A stretch of 64,000 bases of DNA from Locusta migratoria (taxonomy: Eukaryota > Arthropoda > Insecta > Orthoptera > Acrididae), in assembly GCA_026315105.1 (NCBI GenBank), contig CM048744.1, positions 366,999,159 to 367,063,158 of the forward strand, read 5' to 3'. The notes below the pieces were generated by a model. That model searched no databases. It had not been told where the DNA came from and saw nothing but the letters and a program-made list of their open reading frames with translations. A program made the translations under genes and the position numbers. Shown piece by piece: positions 43,880 through 54,455 of this stretch. Position 1 is the stretch's first letter; the number at the start of each line of letters is the position of its first letter.

Positions 43880-44652
43880 GAATTTAGAAGCAGCCTACAC
43901 CATAATCAGGTTCTTCACTATCTTTGCGTTCATTTGTCTATTTCCTTTTCCTGCTTCTTCCTCTTTAGACATTAGAGAAGCAGCAAAATCTGACTTTGCA
44001 AAACGCAAGCTGTCCAGTTCTCTTAAAATAGTTACAGTATTCTGTCCGGGGATATACTTAACTGATCTAAAACTGTTAGTATGGCAATGTTTCCATTACT
44101 CCATGTTATCACAGCTTTTGACACTCCTAGTTGTAAAGTTCTGTAACCAGCAAACACATTTTTAAGGATGCGGATCCACACGAAGTTGTTGAAGGCATCA
44201 TTTACGTTTAGAGTTCTTGCACACAAGCACTTCCTCAGTAGATCAGGGTGGGCAAGGTCTCTGTAGATTTCTTTGATTTGATTCATAATTGATTCAGGGA
44301 GAGAGTGCTTGTGTGTGTGTGTGAATATATTGAGGTTACCAGCTGCCTGCGTCTGCGTAAACTTGCACCATGTATCGAGGGGTGGCGGACATAGAAAATG
44401 TGTTGGCTTCTCGTCAGTGGATATACGGTGCAAGAAAGTGGCCCACACTGCTTTCTACATTGCCTCCAAATCTCCAGAAATTTTCCTAATGGCATTCCCA
44501 TAATGTTCCTGCAACTCATTGATAATCTTATCTGTCAACCTGTACTTCATAGATTTTCCATCAGAAAGCTTTGTTTCACCAAGTTTGCTCTTGAGTGTAC
44601 GAAAGAGGGTTGACCAACATATGAATCGTACACTTCTGTACAAAACATACAC
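43880..44652 (-). pseudogene. Mutator-like (MULE) transposase pseudogene
   Basis: Complement frames 44652-44455 and 44448-44032 lie in the same frame, separated by a single stop: KSKLGETKLSDGKSMKYRLT, DKIINELQEHYGNAIRKISG, DLEAM-stop, then WATFLHRISTDEKPTHFLCP, HKHSLPESIMNQIKEIYRDL, AHPDLLRKCLCARTLNVNDA, FNNFVWIRILKNVFAGY. This order (LSDGK..GRLTDK, STDEKPxHxLCP, SWCK, LxKCLxGxTQNxNESFNxxVW) is the signature of insect Mutator-like transposase proteins. Further down, FAKSDFAASLMSKEEEAGKG keeps the basic tail. The N-terminal half is missing. Confidence 0.75.
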
Positions 44653-44872
44653 AAAAAAGCCTCTCTAACTGTAAAAGTGCCTAAGGTATTATCCTTTACA
44701 CGAAAAGGGTCGCGAGTTATTACGGAGTGACAGACGTCATAAACTTTAAAAAAAGTGTAGTTCTAACTGGTGGACAGGAATATAAATTACATATAAATGT
44801 TCACAAAAGAACATAGTATCTAATTATGCAAAAAACTGATTTTTAAAAACCTTTCAGCCTACCGTAAGAGAG

Positions 44873-46075
44873 CTACTTAGAATTTCTCCCAAATCGTTTA
44901 TGTAAATAAGGAACAGCAGAGGACCAATAACACTACCCCGTGGAACGCTGGAACCTCCGTTTTATTCGATGCCTTACCATCGATTATTACAAACTGTGTC
45001 TTGTCTGACAGAAAATACCCTATCCAGTCACAAATCTGGGGCGATATTCCATAACCATGCAATTTGATTAAAGGCCGTTTGTGACGTACGGTGTCAAAAC
45101 CTATCTGGAAATCTAGAAATATGGGATCAATTTGTGAACCGTTGTCGATAGCACTCATCACTTCGTGTGAGTAAAGAGCTAGTTGTGTTTCGCATGAATG
45201 ATATTTTCTAAATCCGTGTTGAGCTTGGGTCAATAGATCACTCTGTTCGAGATAATTCATAATATTTTAATACAGGATATGTTCCAAAACCCTGCTGCAC
45301 AAATTGACGTTAATGAAACAGGCCTTTAGTTTAGTGGGTTACTCCTACTGCCTTTCTTGAATATTTGTGTGACCTGTCCAACTTTCCAATCTTTTGGTAC
45401 AGATCTTTCTATGAGAGAACGGTTGTATATGGCTGTTAAGTAAGGAGCTATAGCTTCGGCATAATCAGATAGAAATCTAGTGGGTATACAGTCCGGACCA
45501 GAAGACTTGTTCTTGTTAAGTGATTTAAGTTGCTTCACTACTCCGAGGATATCTACTTCTATGTTACTAATTCTGGCCTCTGTTCGTAATTCAAAATCTG
45601 GAATATTAGTTTCGTCTTCTTTGGCGAATGAATTTCGAAAAGCTGTGTTTAGTAGAGCTATCATCGGCGAGATCGCCATTTGTATCACCTAGTGAGAGTA
45701 TTGTCTGTGTTTTGCCTCTAGTATATTTGACATATGACCAAAATCGCTTTGGGTTCTGAGTCAGATTTCGTGAAAGAGTTTCAAAAAATGTTCAAATGTC
45801 TGTAAATCAATCGGACCAAACTGCGTGGTCATCAGTCCGTAGCTTACAAACTACTTAAACCTAGGTAAACTAACCTACGGACAAACACACACCCATGCCC
45901 CAGGGAGGACTCGAACATCCACGGCGAGCAACCACGCGCTCCGCAGCGAGCTGCTTTAGACCGCTCGGCTACTCCACCGCGGCGAAGGAGTTTCGTTGTG
46001 GAAAGTATTGTAAGCATCATGCATTGAAGTCCTCGCTAAATTTCGAGCTTCTGAGTAGGATTGCCTATCCTGGGG
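44873..46075 (-). mobile_element. LINE-B copy, antisense, central part
   Basis: The complement frame 45688-45326 reads LLNTAFRNSFAKEDETNIPD, LKSLNKNKSSGPDCIPTRFL and KDWKVGQVTQIFKKGSRSNP. The frame 45260-44898 reads NYLEQSDLLTQAQHGFRKYH, SCETQLALYSHEV, then IFLDFQIGFDTVRHKRPLIK (catalytic Asp kept) and LHGYGISPQICDWIGYFLSD. It ends before FADD. This RT belongs to the CR1/Jockey group by these motifs. A SINE at 45783-45983 interrupts the upstream linker. The 3' end is missing where the Mutator-like region begins. Confidence 0.85.
45783..45983 (-). mobile_element. SINE1 subfamily b in LINE-B
   Basis: Antisense copy with aaaaaatgttcaaatgtctg at its low end and the tRNA-like head cgctcggctactccaccgcg at its high end. 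An 11-bp duplication GAAAGAGTTTC (45772-45782) and GAAGGAGTTTC (45984-45994) flanks it, one mismatch. Confidence 0.88.
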
Positions 46076-47165
46076 ATTTTGTGTTCATTTAAAGTCACAC
46101 TGATCCATTACCTTCTGTTTAGAACGACAAAGAGAGCCGCAGGCACACTTTACCGGTAGGTGGTGTTCTGCCACGGTATCAGTTTTGACCTTGAACCCGC
46201 GGGCCGACTTGGTTGAAATGCACAACACACTAATGTACATGTCCTGTGAGGACTAGCTTCCTATCGCTAGTCTTTCAACGTGTTCTGCTCTTTTTCTGAA
46301 CATATGCATACAGAAACCTCAAACACACATAATACATGATCGCATATACATAGGTACCATCAGAAAGGTACAGATGGTGGTATGAGTAATGACAGCAATT
46401 ACGCGGCGCTGCGGAACACAGCTCCAGTCCAACGTCGTTAATCGCGGCGCTTGGGGCTACGACTGGCGTTATTGCAGTCCGGCTAATTAGTCTGCGCAGC
46501 TTATACGGCTTGCGTATTCGTCTGTGCAATAAGCTGGCGAGGAACATCTCTCTGACTTTAAACGAGCAACAGACCGAGAACAACTTCTCGTGGTTATTGT
46601 TTTGGAAGAGGCCATTGTTTATTACGTTTCGAGACATCAGTTCCGAATAATTGTGTTTGAAAGCCGATCCTCAATTACTGAACTCTTACAGCAACGTAAT
46701 CTATTACATCACAGAAAAGTGAATGTGTGGTTAGAAATGAAACGACTGAACAACCATTGTTTGTTGGCAGTATGTCAACTTCTGCGACTTACGGGGGGAC
46801 GGATCGCCTCGGGCCTCTCGTCTTGGGGGGCCTCCAAATACCTCCAAAACATTTATTTATTTACTTATTTATTCTTTTTTAGAACCCTTGGCCTCTCCTT
46901 CTTGAGCCTCCAAACCTACAAAGCTATTTTCTTTCAGACTGCCCCATGCCTCTCGTCTTGCGGGGCCTCCAAATCTCAGTAGTTACATTTTTTTATAGTA
47001 ATACATTTACAAGTGGACGGAGGGGAGGTTCATTTTGTTTTGCCGCAGTCCCGGGCCTCCGACAGGTTTAGTACGCCACTGGCAGGCACTGCTGTGGTCA
47101 TGCGATATGTTACGAATTACTCGCATTTTATCGATACGTCGAAAAGCCACAGATGGGGTATGAAT
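46076..47165. other. Unassigned sequence, possible element at 46769-47086
   Basis: The interval 46769-47086 has repeated GGCCTCTCGTCTTG..GGGGCCTCCAAAT blocks (46816, 46950) and ends tttagtacgccactg, a terminus like those of some DNA transposons (CAGTGGCGTA read inward). A matching left end and TSD are not clear. Open frames at 46275-46637 and 46590-46982 have no recognisable domain. Confidence 0.3.
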
Positions 47166-47176
47166 AACTCCATTAA

Positions 47177-47671
47177 CAGAATGAAACTTTCACTCTGGAG
47201 CGGAGTGTGCGCTGATATGAAACTTCCTGGCAGATTAAAATTGTGTGCCAGAACCGGGACTCGAACCTGGAACCTTTGCCTTTCGCGGGCAAGCGCACTA
47301 CCGACTGTGCTATCCCGACACGACCGACCCGTCGTGTCGGGATAGCACAGTCTGCCAGGAAGTTTCATATCAGCGCACAATCCGCTGCAGAGTGAAAGAT
47401 TCATTCTGGAAACATCCCTTAGGCTGTGGCTAAGCCATGTCTCCACCATATCTGTTCTTCCAGGAGTGCTAGTCTTGCAAGTTTCGCAGGAGAACTTCTG
47501 TGAAGTTTGGAAAGTAGGAGGCAAGGTACTGGCGGAAGTAGAGTTGTGAGGCGGCGCGGCGTCGTGAGTCGTGTCGGGATAGCACAGTCGGTAGTGCGCT
47601 TGCCCGTGAAAGGCAAAGGTCCCAGGTTCGAGTCCCGGTTCCGGCACACAATTAATCTGCCAGGAAGTTTC
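47177..47671. mobile_element. SINE2, inverted composite with a single TSD
   Basis: Antisense SINE2 at 47177-47340 is joined to sense SINE2 at about 47330-47671 through the shared tagcacag segment. One perfect 11-bp duplication AACTCCATTAA flanks the whole unit (47166-47176 and 47672-47682), so both halves arrived as a single insertion. The tRNA-like head in the sense half has tagcacagtcggtagtgcgc and B box GGTTCGAGTCC. Long open frames here merely read through the repeat. Confidence 0.88.
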
Positions 47672-47760
47672 AACTCCATTAAGCTTGTACGGGCATTTAC
47701 AGGTACACACAGGCTGAAACGGCCTGAAAAATGACTAAAGCGTTTGGAGAGTACATTGTA

Positions 47761-48754
47761 CAGTAGAGTATCAATTATCCGACATTCGGTTATCCGACCT
47801 TCCGCATGATCCGACCCTTTCATTGCGTCGGGACTGTACGCAGTACCTTAGAGACACTGAAGAAAAACTACCGCAGAAACTTGCTTTCCTCTTTAATGCT
47901 ATGGACGAGGGAGAAGGCGTGGTAGAGAAGTTTGGCCGTATTAATTTGAAAGACGTAGCTTATGACGTGGTCCAATCTCGGAAGAGTGTTGCCTCAAATA
48001 CAAATGCAAAATCCTGGAAAACTTTGATACAACATAATTCTCCAGATGATGAAAACCTACAGCAGTAGACCGAACCCGAAAATTCTACCCTGCTTCCATT
48101 GTTACGAAAAGTTCTGGGATGTAATGACGACACCGAATTTGACGTAAATGAATGGATTGTCCAAAAATAAGAATTTGAAGTGACATATGAAGAAATAATC
48201 AACATGGTAAACGAAAAAGAAGAAGAAGATGAGGAAGCAGATGTAGTGGAGGAAAGTGCGGCCAAGATATCTCACAACGAGGGACACAAAGCCTTCAAAT
48301 TGCTTTCAAATATGTATTGCAGCTGGAGGAAACATCGTCTACCGAGGTTTTACTTCATAAAGAGACGTGATTTAGTCGGGAAAAACGGCAAACAGCAGGC
48401 TAACAAAAGACACTTACTAACTTCTTTACACAGATTTAAATATGTGTTTGTAGTTCAATGAAGTCAACAGTGGACTGCTGGACTTAAGTAAATATCTATT
48501 CAGTCTACTTTGATTTGTATTGTATTACATTTTTAATTCATTTGGCCAACTTTAATTTTTGTGCGTAATATCTTATCACTTTTCTTTGAGTGCCGTCTAA
48601 TGTATTTGAACGTTATATTCAGTTCTTGTTCTCGTATTTAATAAATTTTCTATATTAAACTTATTAAGTATAGTTTTTTTTTCATGTTATCTGACTTTCC
48701 CGCTTATCCGACCTGGCCGCGGCCGGTTTATATCGAATAATCGAGACTCTATTG
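47761..48754 (+). mobile_element. Tigger/pogo-type transposon, internally deleted
   Basis: The ends CAGTAGAGTATCAATTATCC on the left and, from the right, CAATAGAGTCTCGATTATTC form the typical pogo/Tigger terminal repeat with the CGATTATCCG theme. TA dinucleotides flank it at 47759-47760 and 48755-48756. At 994 bp it is much shorter than an autonomous Tigger, keeping only the transposase C-terminus. Confidence 0.87.
47823..48461 (+). pseudogene. Tigger/jerky-like transposase C-terminal remnant
   Basis: Frames read LAFLFNAMDEGEGVVEKFGR then INLKDVAYDVVQSRKSVASN and SWKTL (the LKDxxYxxAxxWxxV..SWxKL segment), then after a stop KVLGCNDDTEFDVNEWIVQK, then EVTYEEIINMVNEKEEEDEE and an acidic tail. 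This matches the region downstream of the DDD core in Tigger and jerky-type transposases. The DNA-binding domains and catalytic core are deleted. Two in-frame stops. Confidence 0.75.
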
Positions 48755-48756
48755 TA

Positions 48757-49258
48757 GTGATAAAGAAACACAATTAATATTATGAATGAAAATGTTAGGT
48801 TTTTATTACGCTTTTACAACTGATCGAGCGATCGTCATGGAATTATGCATACACATCATCACGGGTACGGAAAACGACGCAGCGTAAGAGAAAAAAAATT
48901 GGTTTCCAAGTGTAATGATGAAATAACAATATCATTACAGACACCTTATTGAATTACAGTCAAATACAAGTCTTAAGTGTAGTGACGTTAGAAATGAACA
49001 TTTCAAACCAAGGGCAGTAAGAATCAGTTATAACTAAGAACTTATAATTGTTATCTTAGCCCATTCTTTAATAATATAAAATGCAAACTATAATTTTTAT
49101 ATTGTCGGATTTCAGCCATTGAATGAGACGACGAAAAGAGATATATTATTGAAAATTTCGAGAGTCGTCGCTAGATTGTTTTTCAAGAATTACAATTTTC
49201 ATGTCCATCCTGTTTATTTATATGTTTAATTGTTGATTCAAATAGAAATATTACTTAT
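48757..49258. other. Unassigned AT-rich DNA
   Basis: No frames, repeats or RNA genes recognised. Confidence 0.4.
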
Positions 49259-49438
49259 CGTGAAACTTCTTGGCAGATTAAAATTGTGTGCCGGAACCGG
49301 GACTCGAACCTGGGACCTTTGCCTTTCGCGGGCAAGCGCACTACCGACTGTGCTATACCGACACGACTCACGATGCCGCCTCACAACTTTACTTCTGCCA
49401 GTACCTCGCCTCCTACTTTCCAAACTTCACAGAAGCTC
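49259..49438 (-). mobile_element. SINE2 fragment, antisense
   Basis: tgccggaaccgggactcgaa is the complement of the B-box region. gcgggcaagcgcactaccga and ttctgccagtacctcgcctc follow as in the composite at 47177-47671. No clear TSD. Overlapping protein-like frames are repeat read-through. Confidence 0.82.
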
Positions 49439-50404
49439 ATTATCTATTAAGAACGAAAATGGCTACCAAACAACAGAATATCCAACTATCTGCACAAATA
49501 CGTCTGTTTTCTTCTAACAAACGTCAAGGTTTCTTTCACTGCAATTCGAGTCAAATTGGTATATGTTGAATATAAGAAATATGGAATGTAATACCTACGT
49601 TATTTAATGTAGCATATCAGCCACCACAGCTGAAGGAAAATCCTTACAAACGTGACAATAAAACATCGAAAGCAAACAGTTTCGCAACACAGCGCAAACC
49701 AATTTCACAATTGTTGCTACATCTGTACCCAAACGGCACTAATATTCCAGACTTTCGTTTTATAAGCAAAAGTAAATTACACTCAAACTTTTATGTGTGT
49801 ATAACAAAGACGAGTGAAGTTGAAAAACGTTCGAATCATTAGATTCAATATCGAATTTTTACACGTCAAATAAAATATCTGTCATATAAGAACAGACCAC
49901 AACAGGAATTAATGTTTCTCGTCTGTTTATATTCTCATAGTTTCAGCGGAGTATGCTGCAAAATACACACATACTCGTAAGTATTCCCCCATGAATGAGT
50001 TGTTATAAAACTAAATCAGGGAAATCCGGCTGTTTTTGCATTTATTTCGCGATTATTTATGTCTCTCGATACTTTACTAACGCTTAGAACGTAAATTCAC
50101 GGAAACTATTTGGTTAATTCCACAGAAAAGTAATTATAAACAAACATTACTCTCACAGCTCCCTTTCCACCACTAGGAGCGCTAGTGTCGTTGCAACTGT
50201 TAGTTGGTAACAACTTTCACAGCAGTGCGTGTCTTGACTGTATATGTTAGACTGTGGCCTAGCTATGCAAAGCTTAGCTGTCGATTCAAGGCAGTCCGCC
50301 ATCTTGCTACTGTGGTTATAACAAATACTTATTTCACAATACTGAATTTTTGTGTCACGACATGTTAAGCTATTATTTACAGTCTGCTAACGTTTGATAA
50401 TGGT
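49439..50404. other. Unassigned AT-rich DNA
   Basis: Nothing recognisable, up to the truncated end of the gypsy element near 50405. Confidence 0.4.
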
Positions 50405-51014
50405 AAACTAACAGCTATGGCCAATATGACGTTTTGCGACGGTAGTATGTGCACAATCCGAGGAATCTTCTCACATCACGGATGTGCTGAGGAGTTGGAA
50501 ATTCTGTGACTGTCCTTACTTTATCTGGACCAGGACGCACACCATATCCGTTCACTAGGTGCCCCAGGATTTTTATCTCTTTGACGACGAAGCGGCATTT
50601 CCATGGGTTAAGGCGGAGTCCTGCTGTCTGAACACACCTGAACACAGTTGACAGGCGGCTTAGATGTTCGCCAAATGTCATTGAGAAAACGAAAACGTCA
50701 TCTAAATAACAAAGAGATTTCGCCCATTGAAGATTTCGTAGCAAGTTGTCCAATATGAGTTCGAATGTTGCCGGTGCATTACATAGTCAAAATGGCGTGA
50801 CAAATTCATAGAGCCCGTCAAGTATAATAAAAGCAGCCTTCTCTCTGTCAGCTTCTTCAACTCCGATTTGCCAGTAACCTGACTGCATGTCTATGTTTGA
50901 GTTGTATGTAGCGCCTTTCAAGCAGTCTAAGATGTCGTCAGTGCGCGGCAATGGGTAGGCATCTATGTGATTTTGTTCAGCCGCTGATAGTCGACACAGA
51001 AACGCCACGTGCAA
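50405..51014 (-). pseudogene. Ty3/gypsy reverse transcriptase, truncated
   Basis: The complement frame 51014-50787 reads HIDAYPLPRTDDILDCLKGA then SNIDMQSGYWQIGVEEADRE KAAF (first catalytic Asp in NIDMQSGYWQ) and GLYEFVTPF. After a frameshift, the frame 50753-50415 reads LCYLDDVFVFSMTFGEHLSR with the catalytic YLDD intact, then LGHLVNGYGVRPGPDKVRTV and VRRFLGLCTYYRR. It stops there, so the RNase H and integrase domains are missing. Family: Ty3/gypsy LTR retrotransposon by YxDD context and the RRFLGLxxYYRR block. Confidence 0.88.
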
Positions 51015-51320
51015 TCCTTCTTCACGAGGACCCCCGGAGACGACCAGGGACTCACTGAATGTTGAATACTGTCATCGTGCAACATATTCTCCACTTCTTC
51101 CCGAATTATCCGTCTTTCACCTGGCGACAGTCTGTACGAACGCTAGATATTGGTGGATGATCCCCAGTATTGATACGGTGTATTATCGTGGGCCGTTTCA
51201 TCTGGATCTTCTCCTGCCTGGCCTGGAATACACCTCAAAATTGGTGTAGTATGGTTAACACCTGCAGACGTTGTTTCTGTGTCAGACCGGGCGCTATATG
51301 CAATACCATAGCAGTTTCCT

Positions 51321-51999
51321 CTACTGCATTGTCGGCAGTAACAGCAAAGCATAAGACTTCGTCAAAGACATTGAGCTCACCGTCCATTCCTTTAGGAATG
51401 AGTTTCGCTTGCTCGCGAAATCAGTGATCCAGAGTTCTCCTCGACCACCTGTAATGCTTAAGATAGCCGCTGGTATGTGGATTTCCTTCGTTACACTGAT
51501 TAGCTTTTTGCGATCGACAAGCACTTCAGTGTCCAACTGGTCATCTCGGCTGCTGACTGGAACTCTTCTTATTGTTAACGGCGGGATCTCAACATTCTCG
51601 ACGACAAACAACCTCCCCAGGGGATTACATGTTACGTGTACTCGTTGGAATGGCTTCCTCAATTTGTAACTCAGATCTTCCACAGTCAATGACAGCCTGG
51701 GATGCCTGAAGGAAGTCCCATACAAGGATGGCGTTATGACTACATACAAAATTCAAAAGGCAGTGTCCTGTTGTTGATGGTTACTCTTACGACACATGTT
51801 CCTGCGGCCAGACGTATATTTTATTTGCGATCTTCAGCACAGTTGCTCTTGTATTACAGAAAATTATCTTCCTTAGTTTGCGGCGTAGTCATTCGACGAT
51901 ACAGGAAGCTCCTGAATGGACTAATGCCCGGACAGATTGGCAGTCGATGATGACGTCAATGAGATTTCCCGACATCTTAGTGACTGTTGTCCATGGAGG
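51321..51999 (-). pseudogene. gypsy aspartic protease and linker
   Basis: Near 51970-51890 the complement reads NLIDVIIDCQSVRALVHSGA SCIVE; family members have ALVDTGA or ALVDSGA, so the catalytic Asp appears changed to His. Then NAILVWDFLQASQAVIDCGR SELQIEE matches the VILGWDFL...AVIDCGRSEL block that follows the protease. The frame 51749-51321 continues with VEIPPLTIRRVPVSSRD toward RT. One stop and several frame changes. Confidence 0.75.
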
Positions 52000-52043
52000 A
52001 TTTTCATCTGCGGCGGCTTCACATCCGTAGATGGTCGCCTCGT

Positions 52044-52343
52044 CTAGTTTTCCTGAACACGAGGGCTAGGCGAGCGGCTAGTATCTCTATAAGGCGACGG
52101 AGAGCGGCGTTGGCTCGTTGTAGAGCAACGGACTTCGACCCATAGGTCGACAGTAATCATCTGTAGTTGACTGCCCTTGAACGGACTGGTCCGATGGTTG
52201 GCATCTTGCGGCATAACAACTGTCAAATACACGTTTTCTCTCCCTACAGTATCGTACGATATGTCCGGGAAGGCCACAGTGAGAACACAATGGCGTGTTG
52301 TCTTGTGTCCTCCAGATACCTGTCCTCCTGCGAGGTTTCTCAT
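52044..52343 (-). pseudogene. gypsy nucleocapsid zinc knuckle and Ser/Arg-rich tail
   Basis: The complement frame 52290-52087 reads CSHCGLPGHIVRYCRERKR, a C-X2-C-X4-H-X4-C retroviral-type zinc knuckle that binds nucleic acid. The overlapping frame carries QRRSPSPYRDTSRSPSPR. Position between gag and protease is canonical. Confidence 0.8.
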
Positions 52344-52507
52344 TTGCCAGAGGATTTGGTTGTGGTTGCGTCGGTTGGTTCCTAAGCTGCCGCTTGGCGG
52401 CCGCTGCGGAATAGTAGGCCGAGGCTATTCTTCACATCGGGTGCGACTGGCGGGGTTGACAGGCGCTAATTTTTGAAATTAGCTCTTCCTTAACAGCATC
52501 GGCTCCC

Positions 52508-53208
52508 TCACGACATACAGGACTGACATCCATGGCCATAATCTGGTGCTCGTTTGGTCCAACATTCCAGCCTACCATAAACTTGTAATTCTTCTCTCAC
52601 AATATGTCGTATGAGAGAAGCAAACTCATGCTCGTTTCCCACAACGGCCATAGGGACTACATTCTGGAGTCTGTCGTACTTATGTCGTCCAACCCTCCTG
52701 TGTTGCATCTGTTCAATTTTCTAGCCCCATTGGATAAACTCTTGTGTCGTCTAAACGTCTTTTAACAGAAGAGCCTGATAAATGTCTTCCGCAATGACCT
52801 TCATCAGTTGTGAAACTTTATCGGCCTCCGTCATGTCTGGGTCAACTGCTTGACAGGGTCAAAATACGACTGTATATACGACTGTGTTGACTCACCATGT
52901 TGCTGGGTCCTGTTCTTCAATTGCTCTTCTGATAAACGGACTTGCCCCTGGTGGTCTCCAAACGTCTTCTTAAGTTTCTCCCAGTTATCGAGCTTGTTAT
53001 TTTCAAACCACTGCTGGGTTGTCCCGTCCAAGTAGAAATATACGTTTGTCAAGCACGTAATATGATACCACCTATTCCTGTCCAGTGTCTCACGAGAACA
53101 CCGTTGAGTGTCTGATGTGCAGCTGGCTTTCCGCTGTTTTGGCATCCATGGGTCTTTTGATGACACAGACCTTCGGACGGAGGTATACCCTTTGTACTCC
53201 TCGTCCAT
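52508..53208 (-). pseudogene. gypsy gag-like protein
   Basis: The complement frame 53208-52831 reads MDEEYKGYTSVRRSVSSKDP then HITCLTNVYFYLDGTTQQWF ENNKLDNWEKLKKTFG and LSEEQLKNRTQQHGESTQSY, the conserved retrotransposon gag core (YLxGxAxxWFxxN..SWxxFxxxLxxxF). A second frame at 52708-52508 (NEHEFASLIRHIVREELQ) continues toward the zinc knuckle. Frameshifts break the polyprotein. Confidence 0.82.
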
Positions 53209-53270
53209 GTAAGTGACGGCTCATACGCTGCCTAATCGGAGCCACGATGATGCAGATGTGTTATAGGGTG

Positions 53271-53287
53271 CCCCGGCGCCTCCACCA
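53271..53287 (-). promoter_or_regulatory. Candidate primer-binding site of the gypsy element
   Basis: The complement reads TGGTGGAGGCGCCGGGG, beginning with TGG as expected for pairing to a tRNA CCA end. It lies about 5 bp inside the proposed LTR end (CGTAACA at 53293). The priming tRNA is not assigned. Confidence 0.5.
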
Positions 53288-53319
53288 GAAAGTGTTACGT
53301 TGAAAACTGCAGGTTGTCT

Positions 53320-54210
53320 GAAAATCGAAGGCTGGTCACTTCACACTTAGAACACTGAGAAGTTATGTTTGCGGAAGCGGTAGGTAGTTGGTTGGTGAAG
53401 TTAAGCAAGGATAGTCAGTTCACGTTCCATATATGACAGTCAGAGGCTGAAGGCCCGACAAGACAGTTCAGAAAAGTGATGCAAGGCACAAAGCCAAGAA
53501 AGAACAATTTTTTTTATAAGTTAATAACGGACTGAGGGCCTGAAGCAATTTTTCATAATACCAACAATCATAGAGGTAGGCTTGAAATTTAGTAAAAGCA
53601 ACCCTTTAAAATACAATAAAAGACACAATGAGCCCAGCAATTTAAGCGAAAGTGGAAAATTTTTAATGAAAAGCAACCCTTGTAAATACAATAGAATTTA
53701 CAAATGACCCCTGCAATAATGAAAACAGGTCAGCTTAATTACCAAAACCACACTAAAGCGGGGCTCCAAAATTTATGTGAATACAGCCCTTTAATAATAC
53801 AATTACCAAAACACAGTAAAGACGAGCTCAAAAATTTGAGTTTTAACTTATCTAAGAGAGGCCGGTAGCAGGAAACAGCGTTCAATGATATCAATAGGCA
53901 GAAGGCCAATTAAACAACACACAATAAAATTTACAAATAATCCGTGCAATTTAAATGAAAGCAGTTCAGCTTAGTTACAGCAAAATCACACTAAGGTGGG
54001 CTTCCAAAATTTAAGTGAACGTTGCCCTTTAAAATACAATTAGCAAAACACAGTAAAGACGAGCTCAAAATCTTAAGTAAGGTCTGAGTTTTACTTCAAT
54101 AGTAAAGGCTGATAGTAGGAAACCCCGTTCAATGATATCAATAGCCAGAAAGCCAACTGCAGGTGGTTCGGAATTAGAAGGCTGGTCGGTAACAGAGCAC
54201 AACACTTTAC
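53320..54210. repeat. Tandem repeats of about 240-250 bp inside the LTR
   Basis: gttcaatgatatcaatag occurs near 53880 and 54127. cacagtaaagacgagctcaa occurs near 53815 and 54052. caaatttacaaat-type blocks recur near 53695 and 53930. A related partial unit lies at 53600-53690. The LTR-end-like block aactgcaggt...gaaggctggtc appears at both 53306 and 54157. This fits stepwise duplication within R/U5. Confidence 0.8.
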
Positions 54211-54221
54211 ATTTAGAACAC

Positions 54222-54228
54222 TTTTATT
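54222..54228 (-). terminator. LTR polyadenylation signal
   Basis: The complement reads AATAAAA within gttagtaataaaagtgttct, about 55 bp downstream of the TATA-like box, a compact LTR R-region arrangement. Confidence 0.5.
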
Positions 54229-54282
54229 ACTAACACAAGCGTACACTCAGTTCAGACTGACTCCTGCTTGGAGCGCTCCACC

Positions 54283-54289
54283 ATTTATA
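54283..54289 (-). promoter_or_regulatory. LTR TATA box
   Basis: The complement reads TATAAAT in ctgtgtataaatggtggagc, upstream of the AATAAA signal and transcribed towards gag. Placement fits a Pol II promoter in the LTR. Confidence 0.55.
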
Positions 54290-54369
54290 CACAGAAAGAA
54301 CTTTCTGGAACTTACAAGGACATCAAACATAAGAAACCAGAACATTCTAGAAATAGTGAGTACAAATTT

Positions 54370-54455
54370 TTTCAGCCCGTGGTGGGACAAGAACTCGGGA
54401 CCGCAAGCACAGTGATCTGCGATGCTAACCACTGGGCGACGCGTTCCGCCGTAAC
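54370..54455 (-). other. tRNA-like segment inside the LTR
   Basis: The complement reads cgcccagtggttagcatcgc then cttgcggtcccgagttcttg tccc, with A-box-like TGGTTAGCATC and a B-box-like CCGAGTTCTTGTCC. It may be a captured tRNA-derived SINE head or chance similarity. Confidence 0.3.

Noticed and set aside
44898..45688. Host gene encoding a reverse-transcriptase-like protein
   Set aside because: The frames match LINE-B copies elsewhere in the window, carry frameshifts, and are interrupted by a SINE.
47117..47710. 197-aa antisense frame and neighbours with CRNRDSNLGPLPF-like sequence
   Set aside because: Read-through of SINE2 on both strands. The same peptide pieces recur at 39.8 and 49.3 kb wherever SINE2 occurs.
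52177..52476. 99-aa plus-strand frame with hydrophobic character
   Set aside because: It is the reverse of the gypsy zinc-knuckle region, which is supported by conserved cysteines on the other strand.
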